64,000 nucleotides of DNA from Pedosphaera sp. (GTDB lineage: Bacteria; Verrucomicrobiota; Verrucomicrobiia; Limisphaerales; AAA164-E04), in contig NZFL01000026.1 in NCBI GenBank assembly GCA_002690655.1, positions 49,611 to 113,610 of the forward strand, read 5' to 3'. The position numbers and the translations under genes were made by a program. Positions 45,960 through 55,405 of this stretch are shown here, one piece after another. The stretch's first letter is position 1; each line of letters opens with the position of its first letter. The notes under the pieces were generated by a model that searched no databases, was not told where the DNA came from, and was given only the letters and a program-made list of their open reading frames with translations.

Positions 45960-46358
45960 ATGAAACTCAAACTCAAGGAAAATCCAATTGAATGGCTGAA
46001 GTTCACCGCGGTGATTGGAACGATGGCAGGCTTGCTATGGACTTTGGGATGGTGGAAGCAAATGCATAGCCTGTCCTTGTGGTATGGCTGGGCTCCAGGT
46101 ATTGTTGCAACGGTCCTTTGTGCTATCTTTCCTTCCTGGTTTCGAGGCTTCTACCGAACGGGAACAAGCGCATTTTTTTACTTTGGACAATTCATGGGGA
46201 CCATTCTCTTGACGCTCTTTTTCATCTTTATCATGACACCCATGGGTCTTGTGCTAAGGTTAACTGGTAATGATTTATTAAAACTTAAGCTGGACCCCAC
46301 CACTTCCAGCTACTGGCAGGAGCCCAGAAAGACGGGTGGACATAGAAAAATGTTTTAG
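45960..46358 (+). CDS. SxtJ-family membrane protein
   Basis: 132 residues from ATG 45960, 4 bp after the carbamoyltransferase. Three hydrophobic segments: FTAVIGTMAGLLWTLGW, APGIVATVLCAIFPSW and FGQFMGTILLTLFFIFI, with MTPMGLVLRLTGNDLL after the last, and a short polar tail with YWQEPRK. This matches the SxtJ family, which accompanies carbamoyltransferases of the SxtI type. Its function is unknown. The tight order DUF5989-carbamoyltransferase-SxtJ argues for one working unit at the membrane. Confidence 0.85.
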   Translation: MKLKLKENPIEWLKFTAVIGTMAGLLWTLGWWKQMHSLSLWYGWAPGIVATVLCAIFPSWFRGFYRTGTSAFFYFGQFMGTILLTLFFIFIMTPMGLVLRLTGNDLLKLKLDPTTSSYWQEPRKTGGHRKMF

Positions 46359-46373
46359 CTCCAATTAAAATTG

Positions 46374-46751
46374 ATGTCACAAACACTTGAACCATGCCCC
46401 AATTCCCCTAATTGCGTCAGCAGTCAATCCAGGGACCCGAGCCATCAGATTCAACCCGTTCGTTTCTCCATAGCATCTGAGAAGGCATGGAATACCTGGA
46501 AAGAACTGATCCAGGCGCAAAGGAATCTGGTTACTTTTGATGCAGACCGATTCCATTTAAAAGCGACCTTCGCGACGCCGATTTTCAGATTTAAAGATCA
46601 GGTAACTTGCCTTCTTGATCAGGAATCACGCATCATCCATGTGAGATCAGCCTCTAACCTTGGATATTGGGATCTGGGCGTGAATCGAAGAAGAATTGAA
46701 CATTTGCGATCGGCATTCGATCAAGAAATCAAGATTCAACATGCGCATTAG
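46374..46751 (+). CDS. DUF1499 family protein
   Basis: 125 residues from ATG 46374 (a TTG precedes it). It opens LEPCPNSPNCVSSQSRDPSHQIQPV, with the CPxSPNCVSS wording that defines DUF1499. The rest is a small alpha/beta domain (DAVRFHLKATF-like, RFKDQVTCLLD, HVRSASNLGYWDLGVNRRRIEHLRS) expected to be periplasmic or lumenal, but no signal peptide is seen. Function unknown. It comes 15 bp after SxtJ and overlaps the next gene by 11 bp, so it belongs to the same transcript. Confidence 0.85.
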   Translation: MSQTLEPCPNSPNCVSSQSRDPSHQIQPVRFSIASEKAWNTWKELIQAQRNLVTFDADRFHLKATFATPIFRFKDQVTCLLDQESRIIHVRSASNLGYWDLGVNRRRIEHLRSAFDQEIKIQHAH

Positions 46752-47127
46752 CCGGCAACAAAAACTCTGGACCGCCTGGGGGGGCTGTGCCCTCTTGATT
46801 GCCATGCTGGCAATCGCATATTTTTCAGGTCATATCCAGTTCATGAACCCTGCCAATGCCTTGAGGAGCCAGGCTGAGCCGGATAGGTTCGACGGTTTGA
46901 TATATATTGCCAACAAAGGCACTGAAGGCCGACGCTGGCAATATCTGGTGATACAAACTCTGTCAAATGATCCAAGCCCTGACATACGCGAAATGGCGGT
47001 CATCACGCTCAGGGAACTGGGAAAGGACGCGGAATCAATGAAATGTCTGAGAAAATGCCTCGCTACAGAAAAAGAGGCTATTGTCAAAGAGGCCATAAAG
47101 GATCTTCTCTGGCAATGGCAACCTTGA
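46741..47127 (+). CDS. Small HEAT-repeat-like membrane-anchored protein
   Basis: 128 residues from ATG 46741. One transmembrane segment (WTAWGGCALLIAMLAIAYFSG) near the N-terminus, then helices that read like HEAT repeats (QYLVIQTLSNDPSPDIREMAVITLRELGK, CLATEKEAIVKEAIKDLL). The start overlaps the DUF1499 stop by 11 bp, which supports ATG 46741 over the earlier in-frame start. Likely a membrane protein with a soluble adaptor domain. No narrower family named. Confidence 0.62.
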   Translation: MRISRQQKLWTAWGGCALLIAMLAIAYFSGHIQFMNPANALRSQAEPDRFDGLIYIANKGTEGRRWQYLVIQTLSNDPSPDIREMAVITLRELGKDAESMKCLRKCLATEKEAIVKEAIKDLLWQWQP

Positions 47128-47183
47128 GGCTCATGTGTGCCCTTTGCGATGGACAAGAGGTCCTGCTCAGATAGGATACAGGT

Positions 47184-49373
47184 ATGAAAGAGTGGCACTT
47201 GGAAACCAGAACAAGCAGCATTTTCTTTCAACGATCAAATCAGGTAACCCTGTTTTTAATCGTTCTATTCATGGCGTCAAACACTGCCTTTGCGGAGCCT
47301 TTCCCTGTCGGTAAATTCCCTCAAGAAACATCGGAATTCTTCCCTATGAAACCGCAAGCTGATGCGGACGATTTTCAGTCCATTGAAATCACTTCAACAG
47401 ATCAGGTGTTTGTTGAAACAAGAGAAGGTTGGTTTCACCTATCAGAAAGGCAGTGGTTAAAGAAAGCGCTCCCCAGAGCAATTCAGAAATCCAGGCGAAT
47501 CCCCCGCAAACTCCTGCTCTCGACTCAAGCCGGGCTCAATCAATCCACCCAATTACCTGACGGGAGCTGGTTAGCGGCTGCCAATGAGGGTTTATTGATC
47601 GAGGCAGAAGGGAAATTCGTCCCGTGGCCAGTATTTGACAACAAAGGCAGACAATGGGGTACTCATGATATCAGGGGGGTGGAAGTTGATCAAAAGGGAC
47701 AAATCTGGTTTACCTCCCTTGCTGGAGTTGCATGTCGTACTTCAAAGGGATGGCAATTTTTTGAGGGAAAGGATGGTCTGCCCTACAATGATTTCACGCG
47801 CATCGCTTCCGGTCCGGATGGAGAAATCTGGTTTGGAACACACAAGGGGCTCATCAGATATCAGAACGGCCGCTGGGATTACCGACAAGGCAGGAGATGG
47901 TTGCCCCATGACAAGATCATGGACCTCAAAGTCGATTCGAAGGGAACTGTATGGGTGCTCACTCCAGAGGGCATAGGTTGTATTCGTCAAGACTCAATAA
48001 CGCTTGCGGAGAAAGCCGCCTTTTACGAAAAAGAAATCAAATCCTATATTAAAAGAACACCTTTAGGTTACCTTTCAGAGGTCTCTGTCATCACTCCAGG
48101 GAAAAAGGATCAGATTAATTACCATGACAGCGACAATGATGGCTTGTGGACCAGCATGTATGGAGCTGGAGAGTGCTTTGCATATGCGGTCACCAAAGAC
48201 CCTGAGACAAAAGAACGGGCACACCATGCCTTCAAAGCACTTCGGTTTCTCCAAACAGTAACACAGGAAGGAAGCCACCCTGCTCCTCAAGGGTTCGTTG
48301 CCCGTACGATTCGATCCACTAAGTTACCGGACCCAAATGACGGTCGACTGAAGCAGGACGAAGAGATTCAAAAAAATAAGGATCAACTCTGGAAAGCCTA
48401 TGAACCTCGCTGGCCCGTGAGCGCTGATGGCAAGTGGTATTGGAAAAGTGATACCAGCTCTGATGAATTGGATGGGCATTATTTTTTCTATCCTCTGTAT
48501 TATGATCTCGTAGCTCAAACGGAGAAAGAGAAGGAAGAAGTTCGACAGGTTGTCCGTGACTTGACTGATCACCTCATTAGGCACGGTTACAATTTGGTGG
48601 ACCACACAGGAACCGTCACCCGGTGGGGGGTTTACAGCCCGGACGCACTCAATCACGACCCTGATTGGTGGGCGGAACGTGGACTCAAGTCCTTGAGCAT
48701 GCTTTCTTATCTGGCGGTTGCAGCTCACGTAACAGGAGAATCGAGATATTTGGAACATCAGGCTGAATTGATTCAAAATCATGCATTTGACACCAATGCC
48801 CTGATTTACAAAATCCATCGAGGCATCGGCTCTGGAAATCAATCCGACGATGAGATGGCCTTCATGTGCTATTACAACTTGTTGCGATACACGCCGGAAG
48901 GCTCCCTTAGACAGAAGGCCCTTTTATCCTTCTACGCTGCCTGGCTGAATGAAGCGCCCGAGATGAACCCGTTCTTCCATTTCGCTTATGCAGGTCAGGC
49001 CATGGGCCGCGAAGTCAGTGATCCTTGGGGGACTCACTCGATTTCTCCAACAGGCGACTGGCTTGTGGATTCGATTGAGACCTTGCAAGGATTCCCCCTG
49101 AACCGCTTTAACTGGGCTTGTGAGAACAGTCACCGAATTGATATCAAGAGCCTTCCTGATCAAAATTCCACCGATTTACTTTCAAGCAACCCGCGACAAA
49201 GGGGTTACAGGATCAATGGCAAGGTATTACCTGTGGAAAACCGGCACTTTAACCATTGGAACACAGATCCATGGCAGCTGGACTACGGGGGAAGTGGAAA
49301 TATTTTAGCTAGTGGTACTGTCTTTCTGCTGCCTTATTACATGGGCCTTTACCACGGCTTCATCGCTCATTAA
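47184..49373 (+). CDS. Secreted propeller plus alpha/alpha-toroid protein
   Basis: 729 residues with a late signal segment (LFLIVLFMASNTAFA, cleavage near FAEPFP). Residues about 60-270 contain beta-propeller repeats of the two-component-regulator (Reg_prop) type: GSWLAAANEGLLIEAEGK, GQIWFTSLAGVACRTSKGWQF, GEIWFGTHKGLIRYQNGRW, GTVWVLTPEGIGCI. The C-terminal 400 residues are helical with aromatic motifs (DNDGLWTSMYGAGECFAYA, DELDGHYFFYPLYYDL, WAERGLKSLSMLSYLAVA), like (alpha/alpha)6 toroids of glycoside hydrolases or lyases. There is no kinase or DNA-binding domain, so it is not a sensor kinase. A carbohydrate-active role is plausible. It ends the run that starts at 43915. Confidence 0.72.
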   Translation: MKEWHLETRTSSIFFQRSNQVTLFLIVLFMASNTAFAEPFPVGKFPQETSEFFPMKPQADADDFQSIEITSTDQVFVETREGWFHLSERQWLKKALPRAIQKSRRIPRKLLLSTQAGLNQSTQLPDGSWLAAANEGLLIEAEGKFVPWPVFDNKGRQWGTHDIRGVEVDQKGQIWFTSLAGVACRTSKGWQFFEGKDGLPYNDFTRIASGPDGEIWFGTHKGLIRYQNGRWDYRQGRRWLPHDKIMDLKVDSKGTVWVLTPEGIGCIRQDSITLAEKAAFYEKEIKSYIKRTPLGYLSEVSVITPGKKDQINYHDSDNDGLWTSMYGAGECFAYAVTKDPETKERAHHAFKALRFLQTVTQEGSHPAPQGFVARTIRSTKLPDPNDGRLKQDEEIQKNKDQLWKAYEPRWPVSADGKWYWKSDTSSDELDGHYFFYPLYYDLVAQTEKEKEEVRQVVRDLTDHLIRHGYNLVDHTGTVTRWGVYSPDALNHDPDWWAERGLKSLSMLSYLAVAAHVTGESRYLEHQAELIQNHAFDTNALIYKIHRGIGSGNQSDDEMAFMCYYNLLRYTPEGSLRQKALLSFYAAWLNEAPEMNPFFHFAYAGQAMGREVSDPWGTHSISPTGDWLVDSIETLQGFPLNRFNWACENSHRIDIKSLPDQNSTDLLSSNPRQRGYRINGKVLPVENRHFNHWNTDPWQLDYGGSGNILASGTVFLLPYYMGLYHGFIAH

Positions 49374-49402
49374 GTGAACAGGATGTCGGGAATGAAAAGC
49401 CC

Positions 49403-50101
49403 TTATTTACTGTCAGGGGCCGGAACCTGTCGCAGACGAATATCGCGAAGCGAAGAGGAGGTCATCCATGTTGCGACTCCAAGTGGAGCCGATTCTTCAA
49501 TTTCACCGATCCGCATGCCAACACTGACATCAGTTGTATCAACATCCAGAAAAAGTTTCTGATCGATCCACCCCTGAATCCGGTTATCCATGACGCGCAG
49601 ACTGATTCGATACCATTGATTGTTTTCAAATTTTTTGAATTCCGTGGTCTGATTCTCTGAAGCATCCATTCCATTGATACTCGACAATCCTACGACTCCC
49701 CCACCCCATCCACCGCAAACAAAGGTACAATGTTCCTTTTTATAAGGCATGGTCAGTCCACAAAAGAAATCACCTCCATCACGTTTCATGGCTTCCAGAG
49801 TGATTTCGTAGTTGATTCTGGGAGGTTGATTTGTGTATTGCACGCCACTGAGCGCGAGTCCCATGTCAATCTCAATGCTTCCATTTTTGACATCGGCATC
49901 TCCCCCTCCTGCAAAATTAGTCGTTTTCCAGCCTTTCAACGTTTTCCCATCAAACAATGATTTCCAATTCGTTGCGGAAAGATCTGGGGAAACTGGTTCA
50001 TTTTTATCGTCAGAGATTACTAAAAAAGCTGAAAGCAACACGCACGAGGCAAGCCCCAAATGCAGGATGCGGCGTATGTGGGAGAAAGGATAAATTTGCA
50101 T
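49403..50101 (-). CDS. DUF1080 (3-keto-disaccharide hydrolase-like) secreted protein
   Basis: 232 residues from ATG 50101, with a hydrophobic signal (ILHLGLASCVLLSAFLVI). The concanavalin-like DUF1080 domain starts at WKSLFDGKTLKGWKTT and shows SIEIDMGLALSGVQYT, DFFCGLTMPYKKEHCTFVCG, RISLRVMDNRIQGWIDQK and the C-terminal beta strand RDIRLRQV. DUF1080 domains are frequent in verrucomicrobia and planctomycetes; one group hydrolyses 3-keto-glycosides. Family-level activity only. It is divergent from polX by 85 bp. Confidence 0.88.
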   Translation of the reverse strand: MQIYPFSHIRRILHLGLASCVLLSAFLVISDDKNEPVSPDLSATNWKSLFDGKTLKGWKTTNFAGGGDADVKNGSIEIDMGLALSGVQYTNQPPRINYEITLEAMKRDGGDFFCGLTMPYKKEHCTFVCGGWGGGVVGLSSINGMDASENQTTEFKKFENNQWYRISLRVMDNRIQGWIDQKLFLDVDTTDVSVGMRIGEIEESAPLGVATWMTSSSLRDIRLRQVPAPDSK

Positions 50102-50186
50102 GGACCCAGTATTCACACACAAACCCAAACGGTCCAGAATTCTCTTTGTCGCTTGAAGTTTGAATAGGGCTGATCATAGTCCCTGC

Positions 50187-51947
50187 ATGGATAATGCAGA
50201 TGTCATTGAAATCCTGGAAGAAATAGCGGTACTTTTGGAGTTGAAGGGGGAAAACCCTTTCAAAACGCGGGCATATATCAACGGAGCCCGAACACTCGAA
50301 ACGGGTCAAACGTCGGTCACCGTTTTGGTGAACGAGGGACGATTGGGAGAGTTGAAAGGCTTCGGTGAGGCGCTCCAGAAAAAAGTAACCGAATTAGTCC
50401 TGACAGGTAAGCTGAAATACTACGAGGATTTGAAAGCATCCATCCCTGCAGGTCTGATTGAAATGCTGAACATCCCAGGCCTGGGGCCGAAGAAAATCAA
50501 GGCGTTGAACAGCACTTTGGGTCTCGAATCCATCGAGGCGCTCGAGTCAGCTTGCCGAAAGGACGAAATCGCGGGAATCAAGGGATTCGGAGCTAAAACA
50601 CAAGAGAAAATCCTTGATGGCATTGAATTCAGAAAAAAATATGCTTCTCACCATAGACTTGACGTTGCGCTGGCCACTGCCGAAAGCATACTTGATTTTC
50701 TCCGTCAGCATGATGATGTGGTGCGCTGCAGCGAAGCTGGCAGTCTGCGACGACGAAAAGAAATCCTGCATGATATTGATTTTCTGGCTTCATCCAAACA
50801 CGCAAGCCGGGTTATTGAGGACTTCACATCGCTACCCTTTGTTGTATCCGTGCAAGTCAAAGGAGATACCAAGGCTTCGGTCATATTGCATGGTGGCATT
50901 CAAGCCGATTTGAGAGTCATCGAAGACAAATCATTCCCATTTGCACTGGCTTACTTCACGGGGAGTAAAGAACATAACATCATCATGCGACGCCGGGCGA
51001 TTGAGCGTGGTTTACGTTTGAGCGAGTATGGTTTATTTCGGTCCAAAGAAGAGACCCGTGAAATGGCTCTTTGCCTGGCATGCTGCACAGAGGAAGATAT
51101 TTTCAAACATTTGAACCTGGACTACATCCCTCCGGAACTTCGAGAAGACTCAGGTGAATTCGAAGCGGCTGAAACTGGAAAAATACCCCGACTGGTCGAA
51201 TGGAGAGAAATGAAGGGATCCTTGCACAATCACTCTGATTGGAGCGATGGCCGACAATCGCTGGCGCAATTGGTAGAAGATTGCCTTGAGCTGGGATTCA
51301 GCTACTGGGCAGTCACAGATCATTCAAAATCATCTTTCCAGGCTAACGGACTACAGGCATCACGTCTGGAAAGACAAATAGAAGACATTGAGCAAATAAA
51401 CCGTGAACTGAGCCTGGAGAACACCTCATTTCAACTCCTTACGGGGACAGAAGTCGATGTAATGAGCGATGGATCACTTGATTTTGAAGACTCACTACTG
51501 GCAAAACTGGATGTGGTCGTTGCAAGCATTCATCAAGGTTTCACCCAATCCAGAAATCAATTGACTAACCGATTGATCAAGGCTGCTGAAAACCCCTCTG
51601 TACACATGCTAGGTCATATGAGCGGTCGTTTATTGCTTCAAAGAGAGCCTTACGCGATTGATCATCAGTCGGTCATTGACGCCTGTGCCAGGACAGGCAC
51701 ATGGATTGAACTGAACGCCAGCCCCTATCGACTCGACATGGACTGGCGCTGGTGGAGATACGCCAAGGAAAAAGGAGTGAAGTGTGTCATCAATTGTGAC
51801 GCTCACCATTTGGATCATGCAGGTTTTCTGCGTTTGGGCGCTGAACATGCACGCAAGGGCTGGTTGGAGAAAAGGGATATTATCAACACCTTGCCACTTG
51901 ATGACCTGAAAGTTGAATTGGCTAAAAAACGGAAATCCATTTCCTGA
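50187..51947 (+). CDS. polX: DNA polymerase/3'-5' exonuclease PolX
   Basis: 586 residues from ATG 50187 (MDNADVIEILEEIAVLLELK), which is the normal PolX start; an in-frame TTG at 50160 would add nine residues. N-terminal pol-beta-type region: helix-hairpin-helix elements IPGLGPKKIKALN and IKGFGAKTQEKI, then the active site GSLRRRKEILHDIDF with Gly185-Ser186 and Asp196/Asp198. The C-terminal PHP domain (HNHSDWSDG, His347/His349, and LTGTEVDVMSDG, HQGFTQS, NCDAHHLDH) provides the metal-dependent exonuclease. The enzyme acts in base-excision and gap repair. Transcribed alone and divergent from DUF1080. Confidence 0.95.
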   Translation: MDNADVIEILEEIAVLLELKGENPFKTRAYINGARTLETGQTSVTVLVNEGRLGELKGFGEALQKKVTELVLTGKLKYYEDLKASIPAGLIEMLNIPGLGPKKIKALNSTLGLESIEALESACRKDEIAGIKGFGAKTQEKILDGIEFRKKYASHHRLDVALATAESILDFLRQHDDVVRCSEAGSLRRRKEILHDIDFLASSKHASRVIEDFTSLPFVVSVQVKGDTKASVILHGGIQADLRVIEDKSFPFALAYFTGSKEHNIIMRRRAIERGLRLSEYGLFRSKEETREMALCLACCTEEDIFKHLNLDYIPPELREDSGEFEAAETGKIPRLVEWREMKGSLHNHSDWSDGRQSLAQLVEDCLELGFSYWAVTDHSKSSFQANGLQASRLERQIEDIEQINRELSLENTSFQLLTGTEVDVMSDGSLDFEDSLLAKLDVVVASIHQGFTQSRNQLTNRLIKAAENPSVHMLGHMSGRLLLQREPYAIDHQSVIDACARTGTWIELNASPYRLDMDWRWWRYAKEKGVKCVINCDAHHLDHAGFLRLGAEHARKGWLEKRDIINTLPLDDLKVELAKKRKSIS

Positions 51948-51983
51948 GTCCACCTCTTTTTCCCATTAAAATTTTCATCCCAT

Positions 51984-52880
51984 GTGAAGCACAGACTTAA
52001 ACAGGAACATGTCGGGTTTTTAGCTGTTTTCGCGGGCGCGGGATGCATCGGCCTGGCTCCAATTTGGGTCAGGCTAAGCGAGCTTGGTCCTGTTTCAACA
52101 GCATTTCACCGCCTGCTGCTTGCGCTCCCTATGCTTTGGCTCTGGGCAGCATGGGATACGCAACCAAACAAAAGAGAAGAGAAGAATAAACCTGCAGGCA
52201 CCTCGACAAAGTGGTTTGCCATCACGGGTTTTTTATTCGCACTCGACATGGCATTTTGGCATGAAGCGTTGCATCACACCACGGTGGCCAACGCCACTCT
52301 GCTCACCAATGCCGCGCCTATTTTTGTCACCATCGCAGCCAGGTTTTTGTTCAATGAACGCATCACTCGTTGGTTTATAGGAGGCATGATTTTAACGATG
52401 CTTGGCGCTGTTCTTTTAACGGGAGCAAGTCTGAGTATTTCAAGGGAGCAATTATACGGAGATTTCATCGCTATCTTAGCTGCCTTTTTTTATGGCGCGT
52501 ACATGCTATCGTTGAAGCATATTAGGGTAACAGTGAGGACAGCCCCCCTCATGGCACGTTCAGCGGTGTATAGTACGATTGCTTTGGGAGTTTTTGCCCT
52601 GATACTTGGGGAGCAGATATTCCCATCCACAATCCATGGTTGGCTGGTCTTATTTGCCTTGGCGATGACAGGTCAGGTTCTAGGTCAGGGTTTGATTGCT
52701 TACGGATTTGCACACCTGCCGGCATCAATTTCCGCTTTGAGCCTTCTTTTCCAACCTCTCGTTGCAGCCATAGCTGCATGGGCTGTTCTGCATGAATCGA
52801 TGAGCTCCATGCAGATGTTTGGTGGAGTGATTATTCTTTCCGGGATTTTTCTGGCAAAACGGTCAGGCCGGGTCACCTGA
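51984..52880 (+). CDS. EamA-family (drug/metabolite) transporter
   Basis: 298 residues, GTG start at 51984. Ten hydrophobic segments in two EamA halves: the first starts FAGAGCIGLAPIWVRLSELGPVSTAFHR, and the second at ILAAFFYGAYMLSLK, with the typical HEALHHTTVANATLLTNAAPIFVTI and PASISALSLLFQPLVAAIAAW segments. It should export or import small metabolites at the inner membrane. The substrate cannot be deduced. It lies 36 bp after polX in the same direction, possibly on the same message, with no functional link visible. Confidence 0.88.
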   Translation: MKHRLKQEHVGFLAVFAGAGCIGLAPIWVRLSELGPVSTAFHRLLLALPMLWLWAAWDTQPNKREEKNKPAGTSTKWFAITGFLFALDMAFWHEALHHTTVANATLLTNAAPIFVTIAARFLFNERITRWFIGGMILTMLGAVLLTGASLSISREQLYGDFIAILAAFFYGAYMLSLKHIRVTVRTAPLMARSAVYSTIALGVFALILGEQIFPSTIHGWLVLFALAMTGQVLGQGLIAYGFAHLPASISALSLLFQPLVAAIAAWAVLHESMSSMQMFGGVIILSGIFLAKRSGRVT

Positions 52881-52913
52881 GATCACAACTCGGAATATCC
52901 TCATTGATGTATC

Positions 52914-53369
52914 TTATTTTTTCCAAGGCGTATCAGGAAATTTCGAGGGCGTTTTATAAGTTTCGGTTTTTGGGGCAGCCATTTTCAGATCATCTTCCGC
53001 GTTTGATTCATTCCCTTTACTTGCTGTAGGGGGCTGAGTCCCAGAATCGGATCTCCAGGACGCAATTTTCGCCTGCAATCCATGATGCTCAGCCTTTTCC
53101 TTGTTTCCCATTTTAACATAAAACAAGGATAAGTTGGTGTGCACAAGGGCGTCATGTGGGCGTATTTTTTCAGCCTGTAAACCCAACTTCAAGGATTCAT
53201 TCAATTCCCCAAGACGGCAATGTGCCATGCTCAAAGCGGTCAAGGCATCGAATTGATCTGGGTATATTTTTAAAACGCCTTCAAGCAAGTCTACCGCTTT
53301 CTGATAGTCAGCTTGACTGAAGGCAAACATGGCTTCATCCAATTCAGGAATGTCATTTGTCTCATCCAT
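52914..53369 (-). CDS. Tetratricopeptide-repeat protein
   Basis: 151 residues. Three TPR motifs are visible between about residues 10 and 110 (AMFAFSQADYQKAVDLLEGVL, ALTALSMAHCRLGELNESLKLG, VHTNLSLFYVKMGNKEKAEHHG), each ending in a conserved Ala/Pro-type turn. The C-terminus is a charged disordered tail with a Pro-rich end. No signal peptide, so cytoplasmic. Such small TPR proteins serve as docking partners; the partner is unknown. Convergent to the EamA gene with 33 bp between. Confidence 0.8.
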   Translation of the reverse strand: MDETNDIPELDEAMFAFSQADYQKAVDLLEGVLKIYPDQFDALTALSMAHCRLGELNESLKLGLQAEKIRPHDALVHTNLSLFYVKMGNKEKAEHHGLQAKIASWRSDSGTQPPTASKGNESNAEDDLKMAAPKTETYKTPSKFPDTPWKK

Positions 53370-53505
53370 TAGGAGTCCAAGCTAAATTAATCCCTTTGAA
53401 CCTGCAAGTGTGCCACAAGATTTAAAATGCAAGATAATCCCCTCAAACATCGATTCATATCGAATATTCCGTGAAACATTCGATTGGGAATGCTAATGTG
53501 AAATC

Positions 53506-55260
53506 ATGTCGGACAAAGAGACATTGAAAACACTGAAGGAGGAAAACAAACAGATTAAATTGCTGTACCGTGTCAGCAATTTAATACATCAATCTCTTGA
53601 CCCAAAGACCGCGCTTAATGTCATCCTCCAGCAAGCCATTGAGTTGACCGGCGCTCATTCCGCAAGTGTCTCCCTGATCAATCCTACTTCAGGACTCCTG
53701 GAACTTGAGGCTGCTGTGGGTTTTCCGAATGAGGCTTATGCTGATTTCCACCTGCCAATAGGCCGAGGCATCACTGGTTGGGTTGCAAAGAAAGGCAAAT
53801 CCGCACTCATCAACAATGTTGAGAATGATGCCCGATATGTTTCCATTTGGGCCGAGGTTCAATCAGAACTGGCTGTTCCTTTTGACATCAATGATCAAGT
53901 GCGTGGCGTTCTCAATGTCGATGCCACCCACAAGGATGCCTTTAACGAGAACGATCGGAAGATGCTCTCAAACCTCGCGATTCAGGCTTCCAAGGTGATT
54001 GAAAACACTTGGCTCTATGAACAAATCAGGTTCAAGGCTCAGATGTTTGAATCTCTCACTAAAGTTAACGAAAAGATCCAGAACGCGTATGACCTCGAGG
54101 AAGCGCTTGAAGCCGTAACCAGAGAAGCTTGCCAGCTCATGTCGGCCCGCATGTGTTCTGTCCTCATGCTGGACGAAACAGGTGATTGGCTTGAGTTGAC
54201 AGCCTCTCATGGTGCAGGTGAGTCCTACAGGGCAAAACCTCGCTTGCACGTGGAGGAAAGTTTTGCTGGAACCGTAGTAAGACGCTGCCAACCGATTCAA
54301 CTCAGGGACACACAAGCCTCACACCTGTATCAAAATGCAGAACTTGCTAGGGAAGAGGGCCTGGTCAGCATGCTCAGTGTACCGCTGATGCTCGAGTCAG
54401 ATCCTATGGGAGTGCTGAATGTCTATACCGGAAAGACCCATAGTTTCTCAGATGAAGAAATCCACATCCTCAAGGCTTTCAGTAATGTGTCCGCAACAGC
54501 TATCCAAAGAGCAAGACTGAACAAGGACATCAGAAGTATGGAAGAGGAATTGCGTAAGAGGGAAAAGTTATCAGCCCTTGGCTTGCTCGCAGCGGAGGTT
54601 GCCCATGAAATCCGCAATCCACTGACCGTGATGAAAATGGTGTATCACGCACTTAACCTCAATTTCCCTGATGAGGACCCTCGCAATGAAGATGTGGAGC
54701 TGCTAGGCAAAAAAATGGATCAACTCAATGCAATTGTTGAACGAATCCTTGACTTCGCACGCCATAACGAGCCTAAAACTGCACCTGTCAATTTGAACCC
54801 CCTGGCGCGAAATCTTTACCTTTTGACTCGGCATAAGATGAAACAGCACCATATCGACTTCCAGATGGAATTAGCTGATCAACTTCCAAAAATCCAGGCA
54901 GATTCGGGGCAAATAGAGCAGGTACTGTTAAACATCGCATTGAATAGCATCGATGCCATGCCCAACGGAGGCACACTTCTTTTATCAACGGGATACCGAA
55001 ATTCCGGTAATGGAGAACAAGTGGTCATTGCATTTCGGGATACCGGACTGGGAATGGATGAAATTAAGATAAAACAATTCGATGGTTTGCTGCAAAGCAA
55101 GAAACCCAAAGGTGCGGGCCTTGGATTGATGGTAGTAAATAAAATAGTCGAAGCACACGCTGGCATCGTCAAATTGATTTCAAAACCGGGACAGGGCACT
55201 CTGATCGAAATCATTTTGCCACTGGTTCAGCCATCTGATAGTCAGGAGCCAAAATGTTAA
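53506..55260 (+). CDS. Soluble histidine kinase with two GAF domains
   Basis: 584 residues with no transmembrane segment. A short coiled lead is followed by two GAF domains (about residues 30-165 and 190-335; GRGITGWVAKKGKSALINNV and CQPIQLRDTQASHLYQ are typical GAF segments), a coiled coil, and HisKA with the H box EVAHEIRNP (His367). The ATPase part has LLNIALNSIDAM (Asn near 478), DTGLGMDE and GAGLGL. It would sense a cytoplasmic ligand or redox state and phosphorylate a response regulator. None is adjacent; the sigma-54-type regulator at 18397 is the only one in the window. Followed by a stem-loop and the RbsD gene. Confidence 0.92.
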   Translation: MSDKETLKTLKEENKQIKLLYRVSNLIHQSLDPKTALNVILQQAIELTGAHSASVSLINPTSGLLELEAAVGFPNEAYADFHLPIGRGITGWVAKKGKSALINNVENDARYVSIWAEVQSELAVPFDINDQVRGVLNVDATHKDAFNENDRKMLSNLAIQASKVIENTWLYEQIRFKAQMFESLTKVNEKIQNAYDLEEALEAVTREACQLMSARMCSVLMLDETGDWLELTASHGAGESYRAKPRLHVEESFAGTVVRRCQPIQLRDTQASHLYQNAELAREEGLVSMLSVPLMLESDPMGVLNVYTGKTHSFSDEEIHILKAFSNVSATAIQRARLNKDIRSMEEELRKREKLSALGLLAAEVAHEIRNPLTVMKMVYHALNLNFPDEDPRNEDVELLGKKMDQLNAIVERILDFARHNEPKTAPVNLNPLARNLYLLTRHKMKQHHIDFQMELADQLPKIQADSGQIEQVLLNIALNSIDAMPNGGTLLLSTGYRNSGNGEQVVIAFRDTGLGMDEIKIKQFDGLLQSKKPKGAGLGLMVVNKIVEAHAGIVKLISKPGQGTLIEIILPLVQPSDSQEPKC

Positions 55261-55266
55261 TGCCTC

Positions 55267-55283
55267 AGACAGGAATCCTGTCT
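55267..55283 (+). terminator. Perfect inverted repeat after the histidine kinase
   Basis: AGACAGGA-A-TCCTGTCT starts 6 bp after the stop codon. No T run follows immediately; a second weaker pairing, CAAAAAAG with CTTTTTTG, surrounds 55290-55320. Together they can end the kinase transcript, probably with help of Rho. Confidence 0.45.
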
Positions 55284-55405
55284 AAAGCCCAAAAAAGAAT
55301 CACCCAACTCCTTTTTTGAGTTAATCCTGAAACTTGACCTTTCAAGTGACAAATTCATTGCAAAACCGCGTGTGGCTGAAATAGATTTCAATCTTAATAC
55401 TTGTT

